This document shows positions 15,919 through 23,660 of a stretch of DNA of 64,000 nt, piece after piece (the stretch's first letter is position 1; each line of letters begins with the position of its first letter). The stretch is from contig NZ_JACHMO010000001.1 in the NCBI RefSeq assembly GCF_014205015.1, positions 7,440,001 to 7,504,000 of the forward strand, given 5' to 3'. The DNA comes from Saccharothrix ecbatanensis. Lineage in GTDB: Bacteria; Actinomycetota; Actinomycetes; Mycobacteriales; Pseudonocardiaceae. Position numbers and translations under genes: made by a program. The notes beneath the pieces are model-generated. The model was given only the letters and a program-made list of their open reading frames with translations. It did no database searches and was not told the origin of the DNA.

Positions 15919-16467
15919 ATGAACCGAGCGCTGCACACCGCCCTGCCGTCCCTGTTGGTCCTCGGTGCGTTGGTCGCCTGTGGCACCGCAGATCCTCACC
16001 CGGCACCGGCCACCCAGACCAGCACTGTCGTGACCACGACGACCGCGGGCCCCGCCGAACCACCGCCCGCGCCGGAGCCCGCGACCGACGGCCAGTGTCC
16101 CTACCTGGCTTCTTCGGTCGTGCAGGAGGCGAACGGGCAGCTCGTGCGAAAGGTTCGGCTTTCCGCCGACCAGCCAAACCCGGCGTGTTTCTTCTACGCC
16201 GACGCAAGTGACGTCCAGCTGTCGATCTGGGTGTTCCAGGGTGACGCGAAGATCGCCAAAGCGGTGGTGGACCGGGCCGCGCCGGTCGCCGACTCGAACC
16301 CGGCGTCGGAGCCCGCGGGGTGGAGCGGCGGGTCATTGACCACCGACAAGGGCGCGGTCTACGCGATCGCCAAGGACGGCAGCGCGGTGGTCGTGACGAG
16401 CAACCAGAAGCAGACGATCAAGGCCCGCCGAGTGGCCGAGACGGTCGTCGGCAACCTAGGCCTGTAG
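15919..16467 (+). CDS. DUF2020-like lipoprotein
   Basis: 182 residues. The signal peptide ends in the lipobox LGALVACG, giving a lipid-anchored Cys. A Thr/Pro-rich linker follows, then a domain starting DGQCPYLASSVVQEANGQLV with a second Cys in PACFFYADASDVQLSIWVF, resembling DUF2020/DUF3558-type actinobacterial lipoproteins. Function unknown. ATG at 15919 puts the signal peptide at the N-terminus. Confidence 0.75.
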   Translation: MNRALHTALPSLLVLGALVACGTADPHPAPATQTSTVVTTTTAGPAEPPPAPEPATDGQCPYLASSVVQEANGQLVRKVRLSADQPNPACFFYADASDVQLSIWVFQGDAKIAKAVVDRAAPVADSNPASEPAGWSGGSLTTDKGAVYAIAKDGSAVVVTSNQKQTIKARRVAETVVGNLGL

Positions 16468-16521
16468 CAACCCCGCCGGTAGGAATCGGGTCGGTACGAA
16501 TCGGGCCGATAGGGGCACACG

Positions 16522-16558
16522 ACTTCGCGCCCGTCCCGGAGCGGGTCGGGCGCGAAGT
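16522..16558. terminator. Bidirectional hairpin between convergent genes
   Basis: ACTTCGCGCCCG (16522-16533) pairs with CGGGCGCGAAGT (16547-16558); the loop contains a further CCCG/CGGG pairing. It lies between the ends of the lipoprotein gene and the leftward gene and could serve both. Confidence 0.7.
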
Positions 16559-16569
16559 GGTTCCTGCGG

Positions 16570-17169
16570 TCAGCTGCGGCTGTGCTGGTCGGAGACCTGG
16601 CCGTTGCGCGCCGCGTGCGGGTGCACGGACTCGGCGGTGGGGTCGGTCGTGTCGACGGTTTCCAGCGTCGGCTCGACGTCCTCGTCCAAGCGCACCTCCT
16701 GGGGCCGCTTGGTCAGCGCGATGTACCCCGCCACGGCGGCAGCCGCGAACACGCCCAGCACCCACGGCCAACGGCGGCTCTTGTGCTGCGCCGAGCCCTT
16801 GCGGACATGCTTCGCGGCCTTGCGCGCGTCCTTCGCGCGCACCTTGGCCTCCTTGCGTGCCCGCTCGGCGGCCTTGATCACGTCCTTGCGGACGGACTTG
16901 GCCCGCTTCGCGAGCTGCTTGCGACCGCGCCGGGTGGACTTCTCGTACTCCTCGGCCTTCTCCACCAGCGTGCCCGCCTTGTCGGCGACGATGCCCCGGA
17001 CGTAGTCCCTGGTCATGCCGCGCTCGGCGAGCTTGCCCTCGGCGCGTCCAGCGAGCTGAACGGCTGCGTCCGCACCGGCGTGACCAGCGCGGACGGCACC
17101 GAGGCGGGCAGCGCGCACCGCCTTGCCGACCGACTCCCCGGCCCGGGTCATGGCGTCTACCTCATCCAT
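16570..17169 (-). CDS. Lys/Arg-rich coiled-coil protein with membrane anchor
   Basis: 199 residues from MDEVDAMTRAGESVGKA. The central part (about 90-140) is rich in Lys, Arg and Ala (RKDVIKAAERARKEAKVRAK) and likely helical. One membrane segment follows (WPWVLGVFAAAAVAGYIAL), then an acidic tail. I do not recognise the family; a histone-H1-like basic region suggests nucleic-acid or envelope association, but this is speculation. GGAG precedes the ATG at 17169; an ATG at 17217 with GGGAAGGGG upstream would add 16 residues. Confidence 0.65.
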   Translation of the reverse strand: MDEVDAMTRAGESVGKAVRAARLGAVRAGHAGADAAVQLAGRAEGKLAERGMTRDYVRGIVADKAGTLVEKAEEYEKSTRRGRKQLAKRAKSVRKDVIKAAERARKEAKVRAKDARKAAKHVRKGSAQHKSRRWPWVLGVFAAAAVAGYIALTKRPQEVRLDEDVEPTLETVDTTDPTAESVHPHAARNGQVSDQHSRS

Positions 17170-17256
17170 ATCTCGCTCCAGCAGCTGTCGGTCAGTCACG
17201 TTCCAGGCAATACCCATCGTGCCCCTTCCCCAACCACCTCGCCCGGTGATGGCACG

Positions 17257-17814
17257 ATGGTGTGCGTGGCTGACAGCAACGAATCGTTCGTCGGGACCAA
17301 GGTGACGGCAACCCTGCACACGACGCAGGGCGCTATCCGCATCAACCTGTTCCCCGACCACGCTCCCAAGACGGTGGCCAACTTCGTCGGTCTCGCCGAA
17401 GGCACGAAGAGCTACTCCGACCCCAACGCGAAGGGCGAGGCGTCCGGCCCGTTCTACGACGGCTCGATCTTCCACCGGGTGATCGCCGGTTTCATGCTCC
17501 AGGGCGGTGACCCGACCGGCACCGGCCGCGGCGGCCCCGGGTACAAGTTCGCCGACGAGTTCCACCCCGAACTCCAGTTCAACAAGCCGTACCTGCTGGC
17601 GATGGCGAACTCCGGGCCCAACAGCAACGGCTCGCAGTTCTTCATCACGGTCGGGCCGACCACGTGGCTGAACTTCAAGCACACGATCTTCGGTGAGGTC
17701 GCGGACCAGGAGTCGCGCAACGTGGTGGACGCGATCGGCGCCACCCCGACCGGCTCCGGTGACCGCCCGGTCACCGACGTGGTGATCGAGAAGGTCACGG
17801 TGGAGCGGTCCTGA
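17257..17814 (+). CDS. ppiA: Peptidyl-prolyl cis-trans isomerase, cyclophilin type
   Basis: About 185 residues of cyclophilin fold that speed prolyl isomerisation. Visible motifs: FHRVIAGFMLQGGDPTGTGRGGPGY, MANSGPNSNGSQFFITVGPTTWLN and HTIFGEV. No signal peptide, so cytoplasmic. ATG 17257 is used; GTG at 17260 or 17266 (VADSNESFVG) are equally possible. The position matches ppiA (Rv0009) near the mycobacterial origin. The next gene starts immediately after its stop. Confidence 0.92.
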   Translation: MVCVADSNESFVGTKVTATLHTTQGAIRINLFPDHAPKTVANFVGLAEGTKSYSDPNAKGEASGPFYDGSIFHRVIAGFMLQGGDPTGTGRGGPGYKFADEFHPELQFNKPYLLAMANSGPNSNGSQFFITVGPTTWLNFKHTIFGEVADQESRNVVDAIGATPTGSGDRPVTDVVIEKVTVERS

Positions 17815-18699
17815 GTGGCCGACTCGCCGACATCCCCGCCGCCCGGTGAGCCGATCGGGGCGCGTCAAGGCCAACCGGTCTGCGTGCGCCACCCCGATCG
17901 GGCCACCGGGTTGCGGTGTGTCCGCTGCGACCGGCCGGCGTGCCCCGCGTGCCTGCGCGAGGCGTCGGTCGGCCACCAGTGCGTCGACTGCGTGAACGAG
18001 GGCCAGTCCACGGTGCGCCGGGCGCGCACCGCCGTCGGCGCCGAGGTCTCGCAGACCGTGGTCGTCACGCCGGTGCTGATCGCGATGAACGTGCTGATGT
18101 TCTTGATCACCGCGGTGCAGGCGCGCAGCCTGGCGGACAACGCGCTGTCGCCGCTGTTCGGCGACTTCGTGATGTGGACCAGAGCCGTCGCCGTCGGCGA
18201 CCAGTGGTGGCGGATGGTGACGTCCGGTTTCCTGCACTACGGGCCCTTCCACCTGGCGTTGAACATGATCGCGCTGTACGTCCTGGGCCGGCTCCTGGAG
18301 CCGCAGTTCGGCAAGCTGCGGTTCTCCGCGATCTACCTGGTGTCGCTGCTCGGCGGCAGTGTCGCGGTGTACCTGTTCGGCGAGGTCGACAGCTTTCCCG
18401 CCGGTGCGTCCGGCGCGGTGTACGGCCTGATGGGCGCGCTGCTGGTGGCCGTGCTGAAGTTCAAGCTCAACGCGACCTCGGCGCTGGTCGTGATCGGGTT
18501 GAACCTGGTGCTCAGCGTCACCCTGCCGGGTATCTCGCTGCTGGCGCACCTCGGCGGGCTGGTGATCGGCGCGGCCGTGACGGCCGGGATGGTGTACGCG
18601 CCGCAGGAGAAGCGGGCGAACTGGCAGGCGGCGGCCGTGGTGGGCGCGTTCGTGCTGCTCGTGGTGATGACGGTCGTGCGGACCGGGCAGCTGCTCTGA
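17815..18699 (+). CDS. Rhomboid-family intramembrane serine protease with zinc-binding N-terminus
   Basis: 294 residues. Residues 20-62 have paired cysteines and histidines (CVRHPDRATGLRCVRCDRPA, CPACL, HQCVDC), a B-box-like zinc motif. The rhomboid domain follows with HYGPFHLALNMIALY, the catalytic GASGAVYG (Ser199) and AHLGG (His245) in about six to seven membrane helices. Substrates are unknown. GTG start directly abuts the ppiA stop, so the two are one transcript with the next MBL gene. Confidence 0.92.
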   Translation: MADSPTSPPPGEPIGARQGQPVCVRHPDRATGLRCVRCDRPACPACLREASVGHQCVDCVNEGQSTVRRARTAVGAEVSQTVVVTPVLIAMNVLMFLITAVQARSLADNALSPLFGDFVMWTRAVAVGDQWWRMVTSGFLHYGPFHLALNMIALYVLGRLLEPQFGKLRFSAIYLVSLLGGSVAVYLFGEVDSFPAGASGAVYGLMGALLVAVLKFKLNATSALVVIGLNLVLSVTLPGISLLAHLGGLVIGAAVTAGMVYAPQEKRANWQAAAVVGAFVLLVVMTVVRTGQLL

Positions 18700-18701
18700 C
18701 C

Positions 18702-19427
18702 GTGCGACTGACGGTCCTCGGCGGAGTCGGCGCGTGGCCGACGGCAAGCCAGGCGTGCAGCGGTTACCTGGTGGAACACGACGGGTTCACCCTGCTGGTG
18801 GATCCGGGGTACTCGACCTTCCCGGCGTTGCAGGCGTTGATGCCCGCTTCGGCCGTGGACGCGGTCCTGGTCAGCCATGGGCACCCGGACCACTGCGCGG
18901 ATCTCAACCCGTTGCTGCGGGCCCGAGCGCTCGGAGGCTCGGCGCCCGTCCTGCCGCTCTACGCGCCGGAGGGTGCGCTCGACCGAGTGCTGGCGCTGGA
19001 CCAGGTGCGGCTCGACTCGGCGTACTCGGTGCACCCGGTCGAGCGGGCGTTCGAGGTCGGGCCGTTCAGGGTGGACACCTACGACCTGCCGCACTTCGTG
19101 CCCAACGCCGGGCTGCGACTGACCGCCGGGGGACGGGTGCTCGCGTACACGGGTGACACGGGGCCGAGCCCGGTGCTGCTCGACCTGGCGCGGGACGCCG
19201 ACGTGTTCGTGGCGGAGGCGACGTTCGCGCGGCAGGTGGCGCCGGCCGACAACGCGCCGTACCTGTCGACCGCGGTCCAAGCGGGGGCGAACGCCGACCG
19301 TGCCGGGGCGGGTCGGCTCGTGCTGGCGCACCTTTGGCCGGGTTCCGACCCGGCGGAGTACCTGGAGGCCGCCGACTACCCGGGTGACGTGGACGTCGCC
19401 GCGCCGGGGTTGGTCATCGACCTGTAG
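18702..19427 (+). CDS. Metallo-beta-lactamase-fold hydrolase
   Basis: 241 residues, RNase Z/phosphodiesterase-like branch. The metal-binding motif is SHGHPDHCAD, with further ligands likely in DLPHFVPNAG, YTGDTGPS and VLAHLWPG. Cytoplasmic; substrate unknown. GTG start three bases after the rhomboid stop, so translation is probably coupled. Confidence 0.9.
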   Translation: MRLTVLGGVGAWPTASQACSGYLVEHDGFTLLVDPGYSTFPALQALMPASAVDAVLVSHGHPDHCADLNPLLRARALGGSAPVLPLYAPEGALDRVLALDQVRLDSAYSVHPVERAFEVGPFRVDTYDLPHFVPNAGLRLTAGGRVLAYTGDTGPSPVLLDLARDADVFVAEATFARQVAPADNAPYLSTAVQAGANADRAGAGRLVLAHLWPGSDPAEYLEAADYPGDVDVAAPGLVIDL

Positions 19428-19430
19428 CGG

Positions 19431-19844
19431 TCACGGGCGCAGGGCGTGCAGGACGTCCGCCACGTCACGGGGGTCGGTGCCGAGGTCGATCGGGGTCAGC
19501 ACGAACAGCTGCTCGTCCTCCCCGTGCTTCCAGTCGAGCTCCAGCGTCGCCGTCTCCCGGCCCAGTCGGCGGGTGCGGGCCAGGCGGACCTTCACCTCGT
19601 GCCACGGCAGCTGCCTCGCCCCGCTGAGGGTGCGGACGGTGAGGCCTGAGTCGTCCACCACCAGCCTGGGGCGCACGAATGTGCCGTAAGCGCCCAAGGC
19701 GAGCAGGAGCAGCGCGGCGAGGCCGATGAAGACGCGGCTGGTCGCGTCCGGACTGAGGATCGTGACCAGCAGTGACACGGCGGCAAGGCCCCAGGCGAGG
19801 CCGACCATGCCCGGTTGCGGTGACCAGGAACGCGTTGGGTTCAC
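19431..19844 (-). CDS. PH-domain membrane protein
   Basis: 137 residues: two hydrophobic helices (MVGLAWGLAAVSLLVTIL and VFIGLAALLLLALGAYGTF) and then a bacterial PH-like domain (PRLVVDDSGLTVRTLSGARQ, PWHEVKVRLARTRRLG). Corresponds in position to Rv0010c. Function unknown. The GTG at 19844 (VNPTRSWSPQPG) is my choice; an upstream extension to 19901 overlaps the DnaA-box-like sequences and looks non-coding. Confidence 0.75.
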   Translation of the reverse strand: MNPTRSWSPQPGMVGLAWGLAAVSLLVTILSPDATSRVFIGLAALLLLALGAYGTFVRPRLVVDDSGLTVRTLSGARQLPWHEVKVRLARTRRLGRETATLELDWKHGEDEQLFVLTPIDLGTDPRDVADVLHALRP

Positions 19845-19863
19845 GCGTTCGAGTCTGCCGCAC

Positions 19864-19935
19864 TTGTGGACAACTAGAGCCTTCGACCGGCGCTTGTGCA
19901 AACTGGCGCAAAGTTGTCCACAGGAGTTGTCCCCA
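19864..19935. promoter_or_regulatory. DnaA-box cluster outside oriC
   Basis: TTGTGGACAA at 19864-19873 (box on the minus strand), TTGTCCACA at 19914-19922 and TTGTCCCCA at 19927-19935 lie within 72 bases between the PH-protein gene and crgA, about 16 kb from oriC. The sequence style is the same as the oriC boxes. A DnaA titration or reactivation role is possible but unproven. Confidence 0.5.
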
Positions 19936-20006
19936 TTGGGGATGACTTACACCCGTGTGCTTCGGTGACCGTCCGGTGAACCAGGTGAACTACGGGGTAA
20001 CGCGAA

Positions 20007-20037
20007 ACGGCCCGGACGTGGTGCTCGTCCGGGCCGT
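20007..20037. terminator. Hairpin downstream of crgA
   Basis: ACGGCCCGGACG and its exact complement CGTCCGGGCCGT enclose a seven-base loop, 23 bases beyond the crgA stop. Confidence 0.75.
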
Positions 20038-20060
20038 CCGCCACTTGGCGTAGCGCGTGG

Positions 20061-20327
20061 TCAACGCCATTTCATGGTCATCAGCAAGCCGACGATCATC
20101 AGGGCGAATCCGATGCCGAAGTTCCAGGACCCTAGGTCCATCATCACCGGGACCTTCTCGCCCGCGATGTAGTTGACCACCAGCCACGCCAGTCCCAACA
20201 GCATCATGCCGAGCATCACCGCGACGTAGACGGGGTGCGACGGCCCCGCTGCCTTGACCTTCACCGGGGTGCGGCGATCGGCAGGCGCCGTGTAAGCGGC
20301 CTTCTTGCGGACCTTGGACTTGGGCAT
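20061..20327 (-). CDS. crgA: Cell division protein CrgA
   Basis: 88 residues: basic N-terminus [19 protein letters not shown] and two membrane helices ([21 protein letters not shown] and [19 protein letters not shown]), ending KWR. In Streptomyces and mycobacteria CrgA is a septum-associated protein that interacts with FtsZ, FtsQ and penicillin-binding proteins. Position next to the kinase/PBP cluster is conserved (Rv0011c). Confidence 0.95.
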   Translation of the reverse strand: MPKSKVRKKAAYTAPADRRTPVKVKAAGPSHPVYVAVMLGMMLLGLAWLVVNYIAGEKVPVMMDLGSWNFGIGFALMIVGLLMTMKWR

Positions 20328-20465
20328 GCTGTCCTCGCCTGACGGGTGGATAGGCCTCCAGTGGCCGCGAGTTCACGTCCACTGCTGGATGAACACGTTA
20401 ACGTAACCGGGCAGGTCCCTGAAGCACCGTGTAGTTCTGGAACGTTCGGCTTGGGAGGTTTTCCG

Positions 20466-22724
20466 GTGAGCTACGACCCGCCCCCGCCGCAAGGCGGCCC
20501 GCCGGGCCGACCGCCGCGACCCAGGCCACAGCCACCTCAGGCGCCAGGCGAACCGCCCCCAGCCGGCTACCGGCCACCCACTCCACCTGCGGGTTTCGAC
20601 CGTCCGTCGACCCCGGCGGGCGGGTTCGACCGGCCCGTTTCCCGCCCCGAGCGACCGCTCACGCCGCCCGGAGGGTTCGACCGACCGCCCCCTCCGCCGG
20701 ACGGGTTCGATCACCCGGTTGCCCGGTCCGGAGACCTGGACCGGCCGGCAACACCACCCGGTGGTTTCAGCCGTCCAGGTGACTACCGCCCGCCCCGCAC
20801 CGAGCCACCGCGCCCGGAACCGCCGTACGGCGAGCCTTCGTACGGCGAGTCTGGGTACGTCGAGCCCGCGTACGGCGAGCTGCCCCGGGTCGAGCCGCCG
20901 CCGACGGGCCGTCGTGCGCGCCGTGACGATGTCCCGCCTCGGGAGCCGAGGTCAGAGCAGCCCTACGCCGAGCCGGTTCGTCCGGAGCCGCCGCGCGCTG
21001 AGCCGCCGCCGACGGGTCGCCGTGCGCGCCGTGACGATGCGCCGCCTCGGGAGCCCAGGCCAGAGCAGCCCTACGCCGAGCCGGCTCGTCCCGAACCGCC
21101 GTACTCCGAGTCTGCGTACGGCGAGTCTGCGTACGGCGAGCTACCCCACGTCGAGCCGCCGCCGACGGGCCGCCGTGCACGTCGCGACGATGTCCCGCCC
21201 CGAGAGGCCAGGTCAGAACAGCCCTACGCAGAGCAGCCGCGCGCTGAGGCGCCGCCGTCCGGGCGTCGTGCACTGCGTGACGACGCCGGTTCGGGTGCCG
21301 AGCCGCTGCGCGCCGAGTCGTTGCCTGCCGAGCCGCCGTCAGGTCGTCGTGCGCGTCGGGCCGACGTGGGGCCGCCGGTCGAGCCGCCGCCGTCAGGTCG
21401 CCGTGCCCGCCGTGACGAAATGGGACCGGGTTCGGGACCGGGTGTGGACGGGACGTCCTACGTGAATCCCGCCGTGAACCCCGCGCGGGTGGAGCCGCTT
21501 GCCGGTCGGCTGGCCTGGTCCGATGCCGCCGAGCCGGTCCCGCCCGCCGTCGGTCGTCGTCACGCGCCCGACGACCCGCCGAACCGGCCTCCGACACCGC
21601 CGTCAACACCGCCGTCAACACCGCACCTGGCCGCGAGGCTCGGCGGAGCCGCCCCGGCCCCCGGCCCGCGCACCCGACCCACCCCACCGCCGGAGGCCGA
21701 CGCCACCCGGTACACCAACGCGTTCTCCGGCAGCCTCCCGCCGCCGCCCGGCGCACGCCCGCCGGCGCCGCAGCGCCGCCCTCGCCCCGTGGAACCGCCC
21801 ACCGAGTACATCGCGCCCGTCGAAGGCCAGTACGCCGACGACTACGCCGACGAGTACGAGGACTACGACGACGAGTACTACGAGGACGACGACTACTACG
21901 ACGAGGACGAGACGCCCCCGCCGCCGCCGGACAGCACCGCCCGCAAGGCCGTCCGCACCGTCGGCGAGCTGCTGATCACGGCGGGCCTGGTCATCCTGCT
22001 GTTCGTCGTCTACGAGGTGTACGTCACCGACCTCATCTCGGCGGGCAAGCAGGGCGACGCGACCCAGGCGCTGGACGACCAGTGGAGTTCGAACACGGTC
22101 GAGGCGGACCCGCAGCGGCAGGCCCAGTACGAGCTGCTGGACGGCCAGGCGTTCGCCAAGATGTACATCCCGGTGTTCGGCCCGGACTACAAGTTCTCCA
22201 TCGTCGAGGGCACCACCGACAAGGACCTGGAGATCGGCCCCGGCCACTACAAGGGCACCGCGCTGCCCGGCCACCCGGGCAACTTCGCGGTCGCCGGCCA
22301 CCGGGTCGGCAAGGGCGCCCCGTTCAACGACCTGGACCTGCTGAACCCGTGCGACGCGATCGTGGTCGAGACGCAGACCCAGTGGATCGTCTACCGGATG
22401 CTGCCGAAGGCCGGTGACGTGGCCGGCTGGGCGGAGAAGCAGGCGGCGAACCCCGACAAGTGCGCGAAGGTGTCACCGCTGGCCGCGCCGTACGACAAGA
22501 CGGTCGGCCAGCAGATCGTGCTGCCCACCCAGGGCGAGGTGATCGACGTGGTGCCGCACTTCGCCGGTGAGCCGCCCGCCGAGGCTCAGCGGGTGTCGTT
22601 GATGACGTTGACCACCTGTCACCCGAGGTTCTCCGACAAGCAGCGGTTGATCGTGCACGCGGTGCTCGCGATGACCTACGAGAAGGCACCGGGGTTCCTC
22701 CCCCCAGAGATGAAGGAGCAGTGA
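20466..22724 (+). CDS. Class E sortase with very long proline-rich N-terminus
   Basis: 752 residues. Residues 1-485 are Pro/Arg/Glu-rich, with FDRP repeats and several copies of EPPPTGRRARRDD, then an extremely acidic Tyr/Asp/Glu tract just before a membrane helix (about 497-520). The sortase domain follows, with HPGNFAVAGHRVG (catalytic His) and TLTTCHP with Cys718, then RLIVHAVL. Type II membrane topology would leave the long N-terminus in the cytoplasm. The GTG at 20466 is supported by GGGAGG nine bases upstream. Family members are usually far shorter. No LPXTG- or LAXTG-type substrate gene is seen nearby. Confidence 0.9.
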   Translation: MSYDPPPPQGGPPGRPPRPRPQPPQAPGEPPPAGYRPPTPPAGFDRPSTPAGGFDRPVSRPERPLTPPGGFDRPPPPPDGFDHPVARSGDLDRPATPPGGFSRPGDYRPPRTEPPRPEPPYGEPSYGESGYVEPAYGELPRVEPPPTGRRARRDDVPPREPRSEQPYAEPVRPEPPRAEPPPTGRRARRDDAPPREPRPEQPYAEPARPEPPYSESAYGESAYGELPHVEPPPTGRRARRDDVPPREARSEQPYAEQPRAEAPPSGRRALRDDAGSGAEPLRAESLPAEPPSGRRARRADVGPPVEPPPSGRRARRDEMGPGSGPGVDGTSYVNPAVNPARVEPLAGRLAWSDAAEPVPPAVGRRHAPDDPPNRPPTPPSTPPSTPHLAARLGGAAPAPGPRTRPTPPPEADATRYTNAFSGSLPPPPGARPPAPQRRPRPVEPPTEYIAPVEGQYADDYADEYEDYDDEYYEDDDYYDEDETPPPPPDSTARKAVRTVGELLITAGLVILLFVVYEVYVTDLISAGKQGDATQALDDQWSSNTVEADPQRQAQYELLDGQAFAKMYIPVFGPDYKFSIVEGTTDKDLEIGPGHYKGTALPGHPGNFAVAGHRVGKGAPFNDLDLLNPCDAIVVETQTQWIVYRMLPKAGDVAGWAEKQAANPDKCAKVSPLAAPYDKTVGQQIVLPTQGEVIDVVPHFAGEPPAEAQRVSLMTLTTCHPRFSDKQRLIVHAVLAMTYEKAPGFLPPEMKEQ

Positions 22725-22882
22725 TGTACGGGTGGATCTGGCGGCACCTCCCCGGCCCGCTGCCCGTGCGCATCCTCGAAGCGGTGGTGCTCGTGGCCGG
22801 TGTGGTGGCGCTGCTGATGTTCGTGGTGTTCCCGTGGGCGGAGCCGAAACTGCCGTTCAACAACGTGACGACGCCCCAGTAG
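22724..22882 (+). CDS. Small single-helix membrane protein after sortase
   Basis: 52 residues: MYGWIWRHLPGPLPVRILEA, a hydrophobic helix (VVLVAGVVALLMFVVFPW) and a short tail ending NNVTTPQ. The ATG overlaps the sortase stop (TGATG), so translation is coupled. It occupies the place of Rv0012 but is much shorter. Similar small proteins before pabA occur widely in actinobacteria; function unknown. Confidence 0.8.
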   Translation: MYGWIWRHLPGPLPVRILEAVVLVAGVVALLMFVVFPWAEPKLPFNNVTTPQ

Positions 22883-22934
22883 CCCGCAGCCGATATCACT
22901 TCGGGCGGCGGTCGGTCACGGCTACGCTGGCGAC

Positions 22935-23579
22935 ATGCGCGTGCTCGTGGTCGACAACTACGACAGCTTCGTCTACAACCTCGTCCAGTACCTGGCCCAG
23001 CTCGGGGTCGAGTGCGTGGTGCGGCGCAACGACGCCGTCGAGCTGGACGAGATCGGCGACGTCGGCGGCGTCCTCGTCAGCCCAGGCCCCAGCACGCCGG
23101 ACAAGGCGGGCAAGAGCATGGACGTCATCCGCCACTGCGCGGACCAGGGCGTGCCGGTGTTCGGGGTGTGCCTCGGCCACCAGGCGATCGGCGCGGTCTG
23201 GGGCGGCACGGTCGACCTCGCGCCGGAGCTCCTGCACGGCAAGACCAGCGTGGTGCACCACAACGGCGGCGGCGTCCTGGCCGGCGTGCCGGAGCCGTTC
23301 ACCGCGACCCGCTACCACTCGCTGACCGTGCTGCCGGACACCATCCCGGCCGAGTTCGAGGTCACCGGCCGGACCGAGTCCGGCGTGGTGATGGCCATGC
23401 GCCACCGTGAGCTGCCGGTGGAGGGCGTCCAGTTCCACCCCGAGTCCGTGCTGACCGACGGCGGTCACCGGATGCTGGCGAACTGGCTCGCGGTCTGCGG
23501 GTTCCAGGTGCCGGAGACGACCGTGGCGACCCTGGAGAACGGCATGCGCCAACTGGCTGCGGCGGCGGGCCAGAAGTAG
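22935..23579 (+). CDS. pabA: Glutamine amidotransferase, aminodeoxychorismate/anthranilate synthase component II
   Basis: 214 residues of class I amidotransferase that release ammonia from glutamine for folate or tryptophan precursor synthesis. Motifs: VDNYDSFVYNL, SPGPSTPDKAG, the nucleophile segment GVCLGHQAIG and the His/Glu pair in VQFHPESVLT. The partner chorismate-binding subunit is not in the window, so pabA versus trpG is not settled; the position equals trpG/pabA Rv0013. A TACGCT -10 ends six bases before the ATG, so the mRNA is probably leaderless. Confidence 0.93.
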   Translation: MRVLVVDNYDSFVYNLVQYLAQLGVECVVRRNDAVELDEIGDVGGVLVSPGPSTPDKAGKSMDVIRHCADQGVPVFGVCLGHQAIGAVWGGTVDLAPELLHGKTSVVHHNGGGVLAGVPEPFTATRYHSLTVLPDTIPAEFEVTGRTESGVVMAMRHRELPVEGVQFHPESVLTDGGHRMLANWLAVCGFQVPETTVATLENGMRQLAAAAGQK

Positions 23580-23612
23580 ACCCCCACCAGAAGACCGGAA
23601 GCGAAGCCCGAC

Positions 23613-23652
23613 ACGACGATGGCCCCCTCCACGCGGAGGGGGCCATCGTCGT
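23613..23652. terminator. 18-bp bidirectional terminator, pabA/pknB
   Basis: A perfect 18-bp stem (23613-23630 with 23635-23652) around the loop ACGC lies between the convergent ends of pabA and pknB, eight bases from the pknB stop. It likely ends both transcripts, including the whole fhaA-pknB operon. Confidence 0.85.
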
Positions 23653-23660
23653 GAGCGGAG

